In this document: positions 1 through 8,894 of the stretch, piece by piece | How positions within the stretch are numbered: the stretch's first letter is position 1 | Layout of the letters: every line of letters begins with the position of its first letter | Origin: Candidatus Stahliibacteriota bacterium | Lineage (GTDB): Bacteria > Hydrothermota > Tepidihabitantia > SM23-42 | Direction: 5' to 3' | Assembly (NCBI GenBank): GCA_030613445.1 | Contig: JAUWLY010000006.1 | Span: 1-29,816 of the forward strand | DNA: 29,816 nt | The notes under the pieces: model-generated | Seen by the model: the letters and a program-made list of their open reading frames with translations, nothing else | Database searches by the model: none | What the model was told of the DNA's origin: nothing | Position numbers and translations under genes: made by a program

Positions 1-678
1 TATCTCCATACTGTTGAAACAGAGATCCTGACGTCCTAACTCAAAAACCCGCTGTTTTGATCGCCATTTGATCAATGCGGGGAATGATGGCAAAACACGG
101 GATGCAATGATGATATGTAATTTGGTTGGAAGATGATCAATGAAGTAGTGTAACGCCTCGTGTACAACACTTGATTCAGTAATCGCATGGTAGTCATCTA
201 GGATAATATAATAATCTTTCTTGCATTTATCCTGGAGTTCATTGACCAAGGTACCCATTACCGTGCCAATATTATTTTTCAATTCTTTATTATACGTTAC
301 TAGTTCCTTTGTTCTTTTTAAAAAATCCTGCTCGAGCTGTTCAAATCCAGCGATCAGATGAGTGAGGAAAAGATCGAGACTGCTGTCTTCTTCGCTCAGT
401 GCATAGAATACGTTAGCGCATCCTATATTATTGACCCATTGACTGATGAGTGTGGTTTTACCATAGCCTGCGTCTGCAATGATAAGCATGATCTCTTTAT
501 CCTTATTATCATGTAACAGTGCTAACAGACGGTTTCGTTCAATGATCTTACCCTTAGTTTCAGGGAGAATAAGTTTTGTACGCAGGACTATCAATGATTC
601 TTGACTTCTAGGCATATTGGATAAGGCATCCGTACCATTTTCTGAGATGTCTTGCACATCGGCAATGTCGCTCAGCAT
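1..678 (-). CDS. MalT/LuxR-type STAND ATPase, N-terminal part (runs off left edge)
   Basis: Minus-strand open frame of 226 codons from ATG at 678 to the window edge. Residues about 32-55 read LRTKLILPE...RNRLLALL, the entry segment typical of MalT-like regulators. A Walker A motif (ADAGYGKTTL) and a Walker B motif (YYIILDDYH) follow, then the sensor-like stretch IIIASRVLPSFP. This is the NTP-binding half of a STAND regulator; such proteins usually continue into TPR-like repeats and a LuxR-type HTH or another effector, which here lies outside the window. It is probably a cytoplasmic signal-responsive regulator with unknown ligand. I see no good ribosome-binding site before ATG 678, and a second frame that starts at 751 could supply a longer N-terminus through a frameshift, so the start is uncertain. 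Confidence 0.8.
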   Translation of the reverse strand, partial: MLSDIADVQDISENGTDALSNMPRSQESLIVLRTKLILPETKGKIIERNRLLALLHDNKDKEIMLIIADAGYGKTTLISQWVNNIGCANVFYALSEEDSSLDLFLTHLIAGFEQLEQDFLKRTKELVTYNKELKNNIGTVMGTLVNELQDKCKKDYYIILDDYHAITESSVVHEALHYFIDHLPTKLHIIIASRVLPSFPALIKWRSKQRVFELGRQDLCFNSMEI

Positions 679-751
679 TTTCTATGGCAAGCGTTGCTTC
701 AATTTTATACAGTTCTTTGGACGGGATTCTGCGTAGTTCTGATGTTACCAT
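608..751 (-). other. overlapping frame that may encode the true N-terminus of the STAND ATPase
   Basis: ATG at 751 directly abuts the TAG of the upstream 47-aa ORF (TAGATG). The frame begins MVTSELRRIPSKELYKIEAT and stays plausible as protein for about 27 residues before turning into Cys/Arg-rich sequence typical of a wrong frame; it stops at 608. The downstream ATPase frame takes over at about 678. A single-base indel near 672-680, or a programmed shift, would join the two. This is inference; no slippery site is obvious. Confidence 0.35.
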
Positions 752-895
752 CTATAAATGTTTTCGCAACGTATTTTCATAAATAAATCCCATCTGTATA
801 TAAGTTTTCGAACTAAAAATCATTTTTGTATCAGTTATTCTAACTCCTTTATTATTCGAGTAAAAAGTGATTTCTTTTGATGTATTATCTACCAT
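752..895 (-). CDS. small protein, 47 aa, upstream of STAND ATPase
   Basis: ORF of 47 residues, starting ATG at 895 and ending TAG at 752. It contains GVRITDTKMIFSSKTYIQMG, which resembles the beta-strand core of DUF6232-type small proteins (a 'vrvTntrliv.gktY' pattern); that resemblance is from memory and weak. A purine-rich GAAGAAG precedes the start. It sits 15 nt downstream of a good minus-strand promoter and its stop codon touches the next ATG, so it is probably translated and coupled to the ATPase gene. Function unknown. Confidence 0.45.
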   Translation of the reverse strand: MVDNTSKEITFYSNNKGVRITDTKMIFSSKTYIQMGFIYENTLRKHL

Positions 896-909
896 TCTTC
901 TTCAAAACG

Positions 910-938
910 ATTATAGTTAAGAAGTCTTTCTTTGTCAA
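910..938 (-). promoter_or_regulatory. sigma-70 promoter for the STAND ATPase operon
   Basis: On the minus strand: TTGACA (938-933), 17-nt spacer, TATAAT (915-910). The transcript would begin near 903, just before the 47-aa ORF. A second TTGACA lies about 10 nt further upstream. Confidence 0.75.
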
Positions 939-1328
939 GCATTGTCAATATTACTTTTCTATAGCTTCATGATTCTTGTCAGGGCTCGCCCCGTTAAATA
1001 ACAATTTCCACAGAATGATTAATTCCTCTCTTATAGTTTCTATTTAACAGGGCGAGCTCATCCCGCCAATGGGCCGGATGAACATGGCAATCTCGATATA
1101 CCCTCGGAATTATGGGATCAGGCCATTCTAATTGCAAATTTCAGAATTTAGATTGTAGATTGAAAAATTAGGAGCAGAACGAGGGCAGGCATTGGACATT
1201 TCTGATAACCAAGCCAGACCGATGGACTATGAGTCCATGGGTTGTTGTGGGTATCAAATAGCCATTATTTTAATCTCAGGTTCGACAGTGTGCCGCTGCA
1301 ATAACTCCTCACCTGTTAAATCCTTTCA
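939..1328. other. intergenic, no gene seen
   Basis: No coding frame is supported here. The stretch contains the long inverted repeat at 984-1057 and a short perfect palindrome at 1222-1238 (ATGGACT / AGTCCAT around ATG). The rest is AT-rich sequence without recognised signals. Confidence 0.6.
984..1057. repeat. inverted repeat, dispersed palindromic element
   Basis: Left arm 984-1000 and right arm 1041-1057 are complementary over 17 nt with one mismatch, separated by 40 nt. The arm core (GCCCTGTTAAAT-like) recurs inside the large palindromic element at 22310-22496, so this looks like a member of a dispersed family and not a gene-specific terminator. Confidence 0.65.
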
Positions 1329-1356
1329 TTGACACACATCTTAATGTATATATAAT
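1329..1356 (+). promoter_or_regulatory. sigma-70 promoter upstream of rpsP-like remnant / khpA
   Basis: TTGACA (1329-1334), 16-nt spacer, TATAAT (1351-1356). It is followed at 1383-1390 by a strong Shine-Dalgarno sequence (GAAGGAGG) that now has no start codon at the right distance. Confidence 0.8.
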
Positions 1357-1395
1357 AATAAGTGGGTTAATGGCGATTAACCGAAGGAGGTAAAG

Positions 1396-1560
1396 AAATC
1401 CATCTGCGGTGCCATAGTATCAAATTCGAAAAAGATAAGAGTAGTAATTAGGTAGGAAAAGTGGGTTATTAAAGTCCTGGAAGTAAAAATTCGCATTAAA
1501 CTGGGAGCTCATCGAGCATTAGATGTCCAAAGGAATATAACCTGCCATTATTGTGGCTAA
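1396..1560 (+). pseudogene. probable decayed rpsP (ribosomal protein S16) remnant
   Basis: Between a good promoter plus SD and khpA lie about 165 nt with no intact frame. Pieces in different frames resemble S16 in order: a start like KIRLRRIG (read I-H-L-R-C), then R-V-V-I, then V-G-K-V-G-Y-*-S-P-G (S16 has GYYNP), then KIRIKLGAHRAL (S16 has a 'vkid.eraL' region), ending at TAA 1558. The total is about 15-25 codons shorter than S16. khpA directly after rpsP is a common bacterial gene order, which supports the identification. The sequence shows the fragments; the identity is inference from remembered family motifs. A functional rpsP must exist elsewhere, or the assembly is faulty here. Confidence 0.45.
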
Positions 1561-1586
1561 TATGATTGCAACAAAGGAGGCAAATC

Positions 1587-1826
1587 ATGAACGAGCTTAA
1601 AGTGCTTATCGAATACATCGTAAAAGCATTAGTAGATAATCCGGAAAAAGTCGAGGTGAAGGAAATCGCTGGAGAAAAGAGCATTATATATGAGCTTAAA
1701 GTCGGTGAATGTGATTTGGGTAAAGTAATTGGCAAAGAAGGTAGAACAGCAAAGGCTATCAGAACAATCATTACCGCTGCGGCAATGAAACAAGGGAAAC
1801 GAACGGTATTAGAGATTATCGAATAA
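1587..1826 (+). CDS. khpA: KhpA, KH-domain RNA-binding protein
   Basis: 79 aa. ATG at 1587 is chosen because AAAGGAGG (1573-1580) sits six bases before it; an upstream TTG in the same frame would include the SD itself. The protein is a single KH domain with the GxxG loop GKEG at residues 49-52 (DLGKVIGKEGRTAKAIR), as in YlqC/KhpA proteins, which bind RNA, usually partner with KhpB/EloR and influence cell division and elongation in Gram-positives. Length is normal for the family. It lies right behind the rpsP-like remnant, the usual neighbour; rimM and trmD, which often follow, are absent, and a terminator comes about 140 nt downstream. Confidence 0.93.
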   Translation: MNELKVLIEYIVKALVDNPEKVEVKEIAGEKSIIYELKVGECDLGKVIGKEGRTAKAIRTIITAAAMKQGKRTVLEIIE

Positions 1827-1966
1827 TGATGTCTTGTATATCTTGTCTTTTTCACCCTGTTTTACACACGTCTAACCCGGTATCTACTTCATTATTGTAA
1901 TTGATGGACAAATTACCAGGAAAGTAGTCAAGGTTAGATAGTTTCTGGAACAACGACTTTGGTGTG

Positions 1967-2001
1967 AAGGGGAGTGATTTCAACATCACTCCCCTTTTTT
2001 T
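1967..2001 (+). terminator. rho-independent terminator, copy 1 of a shared repeat
   Basis: Perfect 12-bp stem (AAGGGGAGTGAT / ATCACTCCCCTT) with a six-base loop followed by a run of T. It is nearly the same sequence as the terminator at 28953-28986 read on the minus strand. Confidence 0.85.
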
Positions 2002-2234
2002 CTTGGTCAAGTTTATCTCAATTTTTCGATACAGGCTGGTCCACTCTTGATCCAATTCTTTTGTATTACAACAGGTAAAAACGAGATGTCAACATTGGTT
2101 TTTCTCTATTTTTCCTTCAATTTTTTCACAGGTGATCCCAGTTGCTCTTCTCACTACGCATTACCCTCTACACACTACTGTCCTTTATGGTTTGACCCCA
2201 ATTCGCAGGTTCGCAGGTACCTAAAGGGGCGGGG
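2002..2234. other. intergenic, no gene supported
   Basis: The only sizeable frame here (63 codons from 2047) has no ribosome-binding site, no recognisable motif and low-complexity composition. The interval separates the khpA terminator from the subtilase promoter. Confidence 0.6.
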
Positions 2235-2262
2235 TTGACATCTTCTGATATTATACTATAAT
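2235..2262 (+). promoter_or_regulatory. sigma-70 promoter of the subtilase gene
   Basis: TTGACA (2235-2240), 16-nt spacer, TATAAT (2257-2262). It precedes the SD AAGGAGGT and ATG 2288. The block AAGGAGGTAAGATGAAAA is shared with the kelch gene start at 12553. Confidence 0.85.
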
Positions 2263-2287
2263 TTAATTAATAGAAAAAGGAGGTAAG

Positions 2288-5200
2288 ATGAAAATTTTGA
2301 TATCGATCCTAGTATTAGCTTTGATTGCTAATGCAGGAACTATACATCCGCAATTAGCGGATATACTGAAAACCATGAAACCAGCGGATGAACTCCAGGT
2401 AATCGTCCACATGAAAAATCATTCGAGCCTGGATCATTTCCCCAAAGGAACGCCCAAGGAAATAAAACTACTCTACCTACAAGACTTTGCAGAAAACGAC
2501 CAAAGAGAGATTCTTGCATTTGTCCAGGGCTTTGGCAACCAGATAGAGGGGCTACATACATGGTGGATCTTCAATGGCTTTACGTTTACGGCAACAAAAG
2601 ATATCATCGAGACAGTTGCTGCGCGTGAGGATGTGGATTATGTAATTGATAATTTTTCGGCCCATATTACAACTGAAGTCGTGGACGAAAAACCTAGCAG
2701 AACACCTGAGTGGGGTCTTGTCATAATAAGTGCTCCGCAGTGTTGGGACGATGGTTATGATGGTTCAGGAATCATTGTCGGTAATATTGATACTGGTGTC
2801 GAGGAAAGCCACCCAGCTTTTGGTGGCAGGTGGGTTCCTGGTGGATGGTTTGATGGAATCAATGGTCAACCCAATCCCTATGATGATCATGGCCATGGTA
2901 CTCATACTATGGGTACGATCTGCGGTGGTGATGGTAATGGATCATTTGTTGATGATATTGGTGTTGCTCCTGGTGCGCAATTCATTATGGCTAAGGCTTG
3001 AGACTCCGGCGGCTCGTGTCCGGCGGACGCGCTTCATAATTCTTTTCAATGGTTTACCACCCAGACAGTCCAAGTCTGTAGCAATTCTTGGGGTTCAAGC
3101 GATGCAACGTCATTAGAATTCTGGGATGATTGTCAAAATTTGCGTAATGTGGGTATCTATCCAGTCTTCTCAAATGGTAATTCTGGTCCTAATCCAGGTA
3201 CTGCTGGTACACCAGCGAATTTTCCCATTGTAACTGGTGTTGGTGCGACAGATAGTAATGATGACATGGCAAGTTTCTCAAGCCGTGGGCCAGCTCCAAA
3301 CCAGGCTCCATGGAATGACCCAGCAAACTGGGGTCGACCAGACTGGAATCTGATTAAACCCGATATCTCTGCTCCTGGAGTAGCTATTCGTTCTGCAGCA
3401 CCAGGTGGAGGCTATCAAAACATGCAGGGAACTTCAATGGCTTGCCCTCATGTTGCTGGTGCTGTTGCTATATGTTTATCAAAGAATAGCAGCATTGATT
3501 ATATTACCCTATACAATATCTTACTTGATGAAGCAGATGAACCTGCTCAGGGCGCTCCTTATCCAAATAATGATTATGGTTGGGGTAGGCTAAATGTCTA
3601 TGCCGCATTAAATGCAGTGCCGCCTCCAGTACCACATCATAATATAAGAGCAAGATATTTCTCTGCACCTGCACCTCGAGAACTAGAATTTACAACGATT
3701 CAACCTGGTGGAGTCTTCAGAAATTCGGGAACGTTTGATGAAAGTAATATTCCGGTTACCTGTTTAATTCAATTCGGTGGCAGTACAGTCTATACAAGCG
3801 ATAGAACAATTGCCTTCTTGGCGACGAATTCCGAGACTTTAGTCACCTTTGATAATTTTACCCTCGGTGCGTGTGGTTCACATTACCAAGCAATTGCCTT
3901 TTCAAGCTTACCTGGAGACACCTTCTTTAACGATGATACCATGACATTAGATTTTGCTGCAGCGCGGCTCTATGAAATACCTACACCAGGATGTCTTGCC
4001 TGGAAATATCCGAATATAGACAGCGGTGTAGTACCTGTACCTACAGATGCAGGTTGGATCCCTGCAACGCCGACCGAGATTCAACAGATCTCTAACTTAG
4101 ATAGTGATTGGTGGGTAACTGCAGGTGCAGCAGATACTGCACACCAGGATCTCCAGCTCTATGGATTCCAGCTTGGTGCAGCAGATACCCTCATTGAAGA
4201 GCTGGTTGTTGAGTGGTGGGGTCATCACGGTGCAACGCTCCATGATCGCCTTACCTTATATATGTGGAATGACCAAACAAGTACCTGGTCACAGAAGTCA
4301 CAACAAATAACTGCGCCCAATGATATCCACTTCACTGCAACATTAGATATCGATTCAGCAGCAAATTACGTCAGTATAGACAGCTTCTTCTATGTAAGTA
4401 CGGGTGCTGATGTTTATATAAAGGCTTGTTGTCCATTGCTCTTTACCTATAACGGTGAGAAGAATGTCTTTATCGCAGACTTCATTTCCGGTGGTGATAT
4501 TGGTACCTGGGTCGGTCAAGTGCTGGGCCAGAATATCTATCTACCACCTGACTATGATGAGTATGTGAAGATAGAAGAAGAGAACCTTGCGTGTGTGGAT
4601 GGCAAATACCGGATGACACTCAATGAGATGCTTCAGGAAGTAACTTATCTGGATGAAGCAAAGCTTTATGTTGTCGATCATCCAACCGACTATGACATCT
4701 ATCCGCACGAGGCCTTGCTCTGGCCAGGTTACGAGGGTCTTAGGCTCTATACATCAAAGGAAAGGCCGCTTAAAGCCGCCCATGATGCTCTGGGTCGTGA
4801 TATCTTGTATACCTTAACCGAGGCCGATCGTGTCTTTGTGCCGTTTGAGAAGCTTGATATCACTGGCTTTACCAAACCGTTTGAGGTAATCCTTGATGTC
4901 GGTGAGTTGAGTGATCCTAGTTCAGCAATATTGTATCTCTATGGTAGTACGCGTTTTCCTGATGCCGGTTGGATTGCATCGGAGAGTGATATCTACCAGG
5001 CGAGCAAACAGGGTCTTAAGGTAAAAAATCCTAAGGTAGAAGTGATTGATGAGCATGGCAGATGGCAAGAGGTGGTATCCTGTGGTATGCCGGCGGGTCA
5101 TAAAAAGACCGTGACCTTTCCGTTATATGATGATCAGGGTATCTCGATCTTTGAGACTGAGGATCATCGGATCCGACTCAGTTTAACCCAGGAGGTCTAT

Positions 5201-6325
5201 CTTGATAAGGCCTGGGTGAGTTGTGCTGAGCAAGATGATTATCAGCTGACCGAGCTTATGCCAAGCTTAGCAGATCTTCACTATTATGGTTATGCTGCGT
5301 ACACTTCAGCAGATGGTAAGTATCCGGGTGATTTCTGTTATGAGCACCGTGTCGCCCAGAACCATGCGAACGTAGTAGGTTACTATACGAAGTATGGTGA
5401 TGTAAGTGAGCTGCTCAGTGGTGCGGACAGTCGTTTTGTGGTAATGAATCATGGTGATGAGATTGCTCTAGAGTTTGATGCCGCAGACTTACCTGAGCTC
5501 AGAGAGGGTTGGACGCGTGATTTCATCTTTGCGGCGAAAGGTTTTTACAAGATGGCGCGGCCCGGTCGTGCGTATGCCTATTCAGTGGAGCCTTTGCCCT
5601 TCTATGGGATGCGTGAGGATATGTCAGCCAATGGTGTAGGTTATTATCCCTATGATCCATCGCCCAATCTCTTTGGTACACTCCTGGGTCGTCTTTATGC
5701 GAAGTTTGTCTGGGATTATCCATTCTCATTTAAAGATGCTGTTGCGATAGTTAAGTCACATCTGACCGGTAAATTAAAGAATAGATATCCGACTGATCTT
5801 GCTGAATATTGTCAGACATGGAATACGCGTCATGTAGGTACCTTTTTCCCAAATCTTTATGCTGACTTGCCACCGCATCTAAACAGTGAGGGTGTGCCGC
5901 TCCGTGAGGTTGAAGGTGACTGGACTACACGCCTTGCGGCACTTGGTGTTCCGTTTGGTGACCACTCATTACATAGTAACTATGTCCTGGTATGGATGAC
6001 GACTACAATACCGATTGGCATCGAAGAACTCAAGGGTCTTGTTCCGACACAATTTGGCTTTAGTATTGGTTATCCTAATCCCTTCCGTGGTGCGACGACA
6101 ATGCGTTATACAATACCCTCTAAGACCGAGGTGCATCTTGATATCTACGATGCGACAGGTCGTTTAGTACGTCGTCTTGTTGATGATACGCAGAAACCTG
6201 GTGCCTATAGTATGAAATGGGATGGTATAGATTCTCGCGGATCAAAATGTGCCTCTGGAATCTACTTTGTGAAATTCGAAGCTGGCGACTACACATCCAC
6301 AAGAAAGGCTGTATTACTGAAATGA
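2288..6325 (+). CDS. large secreted S8 subtilisin-like protease with in-frame TGA (codon 238)
   Basis: 1345 residues if the TGA at 2999-3001 is read through. A signal peptide (residues 1-16) is followed by a propeptide-like region and an S8 domain. The S8 triad is visible: Asp168 in NIDTGVEESHP, His203 in DDHGHGTHTMG and Ser383 in QGTSMACPHVAG, with an oxyanion Asn near 298 (SNGNSGP). Codon 238 is TGA, directly after GVAPGAQFIMAKA; the same frame continues with typical S8 sequence (VCSNSWGSSD). Asp and His lie before the TGA and Ser after it, so a protein ending at the TGA would be inactive. After the protease come about 900 residues of beta-rich, Asp/Tyr-rich sequence and a C-terminal sorting/FlgD-like domain (GYPNPFRG...YDATGRLVRRLV...ASGIYFVKF). 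TGA is also the true stop at 6323. Some S8 proteases, from memory, have Cys at this position; codon 243 downstream is Cys. Options are selenocysteine, nonsense mutation or sequencing error. Confidence 0.85.
3015..3031 (+). promoter_or_regulatory. candidate bacterial SECIS hairpin in subtilase mRNA
   Basis: Starting 13 nt after the in-frame TGA: a 7-bp stem (3015-3021 with 3025-3031, one G-U pair) closed by the loop GGC. Bacterial SECIS elements sit immediately 3' of the UGA, with a guanine at the start of the apical loop. Position and loop fit; SelB binding is not predictable from this alone. Confidence 0.4.
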
Positions 6326-6329
6326 TATC

Positions 6330-6363
6330 ATTTAGGCCGGGGGGATTCATCCCCCCGGCCTAA
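6330..6363 (+). terminator. very strong hairpin after the subtilase gene
   Basis: Perfect 15-bp GC-rich stem (TTTAGGCCGGGGGGA / TCCCCCCGGCCTAAA) with loop TTCA. It has no T-run on the plus strand and ends six nt before the ATG of the radical SAM gene, so it may act as a processing or stability element or as a translation block as well as a terminator. Confidence 0.6.
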
Positions 6364-6368
6364 ACCCC

Positions 6369-7625
6369 ATGGCAAAATCAATAAATAAACTAAAACTCTG
6401 TTGGCTTGGTAAAAGTAATCTCGTAAGAGAGTATTTTCGCGTGCTTAAAAACAAGGACATCGGGGGCGCGAATCGTTTTGTGAAATGGTTAAACTTTGTG
6501 GTCGACAGTGAACGCTTATTAGAACATGATAAAAAGGGTGTGATTCACTTTTTCATCCCACCAACACCATCGAAATCATTTGCTCGTATTATACGATCTT
6601 ATAATGACAGCTACATTCTTAAGAGAAAAAAAGTCCCATTACATAATGTTCTTATCTCTACTACCAGAAAATGTCCTTTCAATTGTTGGTATTGCAGCGC
6701 AACTAATACACCTGAAAGCGATATGAAAATAGACAACATTAATAAAATAGTTTCGATCCTAAAAGAATGGAACGCGTGTATTATCGGACTTACTGGTGGA
6801 GAACCACTGCTCCGTACCGATACTGATGAAATCATACGCAAGTATGCTGGTCAATTCACCTTTACCATATTTACTTCTGGCTACGGACTAGACCGCGCAC
6901 GCGCGCAAAAACTAAAGGAATACGGTCTCTTCTATATTGCAATTAGTCTGGATGACTATGATAACAAAAGACATGACGAGGCTCGAGGTAGTAAGGGTGC
7001 CTTCGAAATTTCTATTAAAGCAATAAATAACGCCAAAGAAGCTGGGCTTTATACTGTGGTTCAAAGTGTTATAACAAAATCTATGCTCAACAACGGTCAG
7101 ATATGGAAGTTCATGAAATTTGTCAAAGAACTTGATGCAGATGAGTGGTTATTATTAGAACCACTAGGCACAGGAAAACTCATCAATTGTGGCAATGATG
7201 TGTTTTTAAACAAAGAGGAACATGAGCAACTGAAATTGCTTCATAATATTGCACAGAAAAATCCTGAATTGCCAAAAATCTGCTCATTTGCAAACATCGA
7301 AGACCCTACAAGATTTGGCTGTGGTGCAGGAGTAGAGCACTCGTATATTGACACCGAAGGTAATTTCTGGCCCTGTAATTTTCTACCCCTTTCACTTGGC
7401 AATATCCTTGAAGAACCAAATGCTGTATACAGCAGGCTGGAACGATATTTTAGTACGCCATGCAAATACTGTATTCTTATGGCGGAAAGAAAAGAATTAC
7501 AAGTACTATTCAATGGGAAATTACCAGTTCCTTTTGAAAAAGCAAAGGGCTTTCTCGAAGAACGACTGAACCGTATCGGAAAAGATGATAAACCTAAATT
7601 TTATAAACTCCTAGAAGGGAAATAG
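6369..7625 (+). CDS. radical SAM enzyme with Cys-rich C-terminal region
   Basis: 418 aa. The radical SAM signature CX3CX2C is at Cys102, Cys106 and Cys109 (KCPFNCWYC), and the GGEP motif at 143-146 (LTGGEPLLRTD). An N-terminal extension of about 95 residues precedes the core. The C-terminal third carries a Cys series (FGCGAGVEHSYID, WPCNFLP, STPCKYC) like the SPASM/Twitch auxiliary Fe-S regions of peptide- or cofactor-modifying radical SAM proteins. The substrate cannot be named. The stop codon is two nt before the next ATG, so this gene and the ketosynthase-III-like gene are one operon. ATG 6369 has no Shine-Dalgarno and lies directly behind a 15-bp hairpin; a later start is possible, but all of the core is downstream of it. 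Confidence 0.85.
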   Translation: MAKSINKLKLCWLGKSNLVREYFRVLKNKDIGGANRFVKWLNFVVDSERLLEHDKKGVIHFFIPPTPSKSFARIIRSYNDSYILKRKKVPLHNVLISTTRKCPFNCWYCSATNTPESDMKIDNINKIVSILKEWNACIIGLTGGEPLLRTDTDEIIRKYAGQFTFTIFTSGYGLDRARAQKLKEYGLFYIAISLDDYDNKRHDEARGSKGAFEISIKAINNAKEAGLYTVVQSVITKSMLNNGQIWKFMKFVKELDADEWLLLEPLGTGKLINCGNDVFLNKEEHEQLKLLHNIAQKNPELPKICSFANIEDPTRFGCGAGVEHSYIDTEGNFWPCNFLPLSLGNILEEPNAVYSRLERYFSTPCKYCILMAERKELQVLFNGKLPVPFEKAKGFLEERLNRIGKDDKPKFYKLLEGK

Positions 7626-7627
7626 AT

Positions 7628-8644
7628 ATGGCGAAATATGGTAGTAAGATTATTTCAGTCGGCTATTATGTTCCAGATAAAATTGTAAAAGTAAAAGACA
7701 TAGAAAAAAAATTGAAGTTTAAAGAAAAACTCGGTGTGCCATATGGTATCTTGGAGAGGTTAACAGGCTGTCGAGAACATCGCGAGGCCCCTCCTGAGAC
7801 CGACGCTTCGGATTTGGCAGTAAAGGCAAGCGAGCAGGCAATTAAGCAAGCTGGCATATCTGTCAAGGATATAGATTTGATTATCTTTGGTGCTTGCTGC
7901 CAGGACATCGCAGAACCTGCAACTGCTAACATAATCCAGGAAAAAATTGGTGCATCAAGTGCTCAGGTCTTTGATGTAAAAAATGCATGTAATGCTTTCC
8001 TCAACGGCATGGATATAGCTGACTCGCTAATTTCGACAGATAAGGTAAAAACTGTGCTCATTGCTGCTGGCGAAGTTGCGTCAAAATATATCGATCTGGA
8101 TATAAAAAAGAAGGAAGACTTGGATTTAAAAGTGTCAGGGCTGACACTCGGTGACGGAGGCGGTGCAGCGATAATGACTAAGAGCAACGCGAGTGAGAGT
8201 GGGTTAAAAGCAAGCCATTTCACCTCAGATGGTACACAGTGGCGTTTGGCAGTGATCTATGGCGGTGGCACAATGTATCCACGCGACCCAAGCCAGTGCT
8301 ATTTTCTGTCTGATAGCGTCAAGATTATTGACCTTGCGTTTGAAAAAATCCCAGCAATAATGATAAAAGTAATTAAAGATGCTGGTTGGAAACCTGAAGA
8401 TGTAGATCTTGTTGTTCCCCATCAAGTTACATTAAAAATCATTACAGATATCATGAACAGTGTAAAAATACCTTTTGAGAGAGCAATAGTCACTGTCGAC
8501 CGTTATGGGAATACTGCAGCAACAACCATTCCTATTGCCTTAGGAACGGCTTTAGAATCCGGCAGGATGAAACCGGGCTCGAAAATCCTCTTGGTAGGAG
8601 GCGCAGCAGGTTTTTCTGTTGGTGTACTTGCCCTTGTATGGTGA
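7628..8644 (+). CDS. 3-oxoacyl-ACP synthase III (KAS III)-like thiolase-fold enzyme
   Basis: 338 aa, the usual FabH length. Catalytic residues are visible: Cys121 in DVKNACNAFLNG, His265 in VVPHQ and Asn295 in RYGNTAATTIPIAL; the Gly-rich C-terminal GGAAGFSVGVLAL also fits. Family members condense an acyl-CoA with malonyl-ACP or make small ketoacyl or HMG-type products. Pairing with a radical SAM gene, without other fab genes, argues for a dedicated secondary or cofactor pathway more than housekeeping fatty-acid initiation; this is inference. TGA stop at 8642. Confidence 0.87.
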   Translation: MAKYGSKIISVGYYVPDKIVKVKDIEKKLKFKEKLGVPYGILERLTGCREHREAPPETDASDLAVKASEQAIKQAGISVKDIDLIIFGACCQDIAEPATANIIQEKIGASSAQVFDVKNACNAFLNGMDIADSLISTDKVKTVLIAAGEVASKYIDLDIKKKEDLDLKVSGLTLGDGGGAAIMTKSNASESGLKASHFTSDGTQWRLAVIYGGGTMYPRDPSQCYFLSDSVKIIDLAFEKIPAIMIKVIKDAGWKPEDVDLVVPHQVTLKIITDIMNSVKIPFERAIVTVDRYGNTAATTIPIALGTALESGRMKPGSKILLVGGAAGFSVGVLALVW

Positions 8645-8894
8645 AGATTTGTTTGAATCGTATGGTTCGTTAACTGCGTTTAATGCGTTTTAACCTATTA
8701 ACTACGGGGTAAAAGCTACAGGCGTTAAGACCCCTTTCGGGGAAGTTCCAAATTCCAAGAACTCTCTCGATTCCTCGAGATGCTCAATTTTGTAATCAAA
8801 CCATAACATTGAACAAAATCGGCATAGGCGCTACATTTGTTTCTACTATAATGGACTTATTACTACAATCAACAGAGACACTGTGAATAGATAC
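8645..8894. other. intergenic with tRNA-Arg-derived repeat
   Basis: No coding frame supported. Contains the repeat at 8714-8758 and, further on, the promoter of the toxin-antitoxin pair. Confidence 0.6.
8714..8758. repeat. copy of the tRNA-Arg 5' end plus its upstream flank
   Basis: This 45-nt stretch matches 28097-28140 with one indel and two mismatches. The matching segment there comprises the first 12 nt of the tRNA-Arg gene (on the minus strand) and the 32 nt upstream, including the hairpin CCCCTTTCGGGG. Only the tRNA end is present here, so it is a fragment, not a gene. Confidence 0.75.

Noticed and set aside
1222..1238. tRNA gene around the palindrome ATGGACT/AGTCCAT
   Set aside because: Only an anticodon-like stem is present; no acceptor, D or T arm can be formed.
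2047..2238. 63-codon ORF before the subtilase
   Set aside because: No ribosome-binding site, no promoter of its own, no motif, and it runs into the subtilase promoter region.
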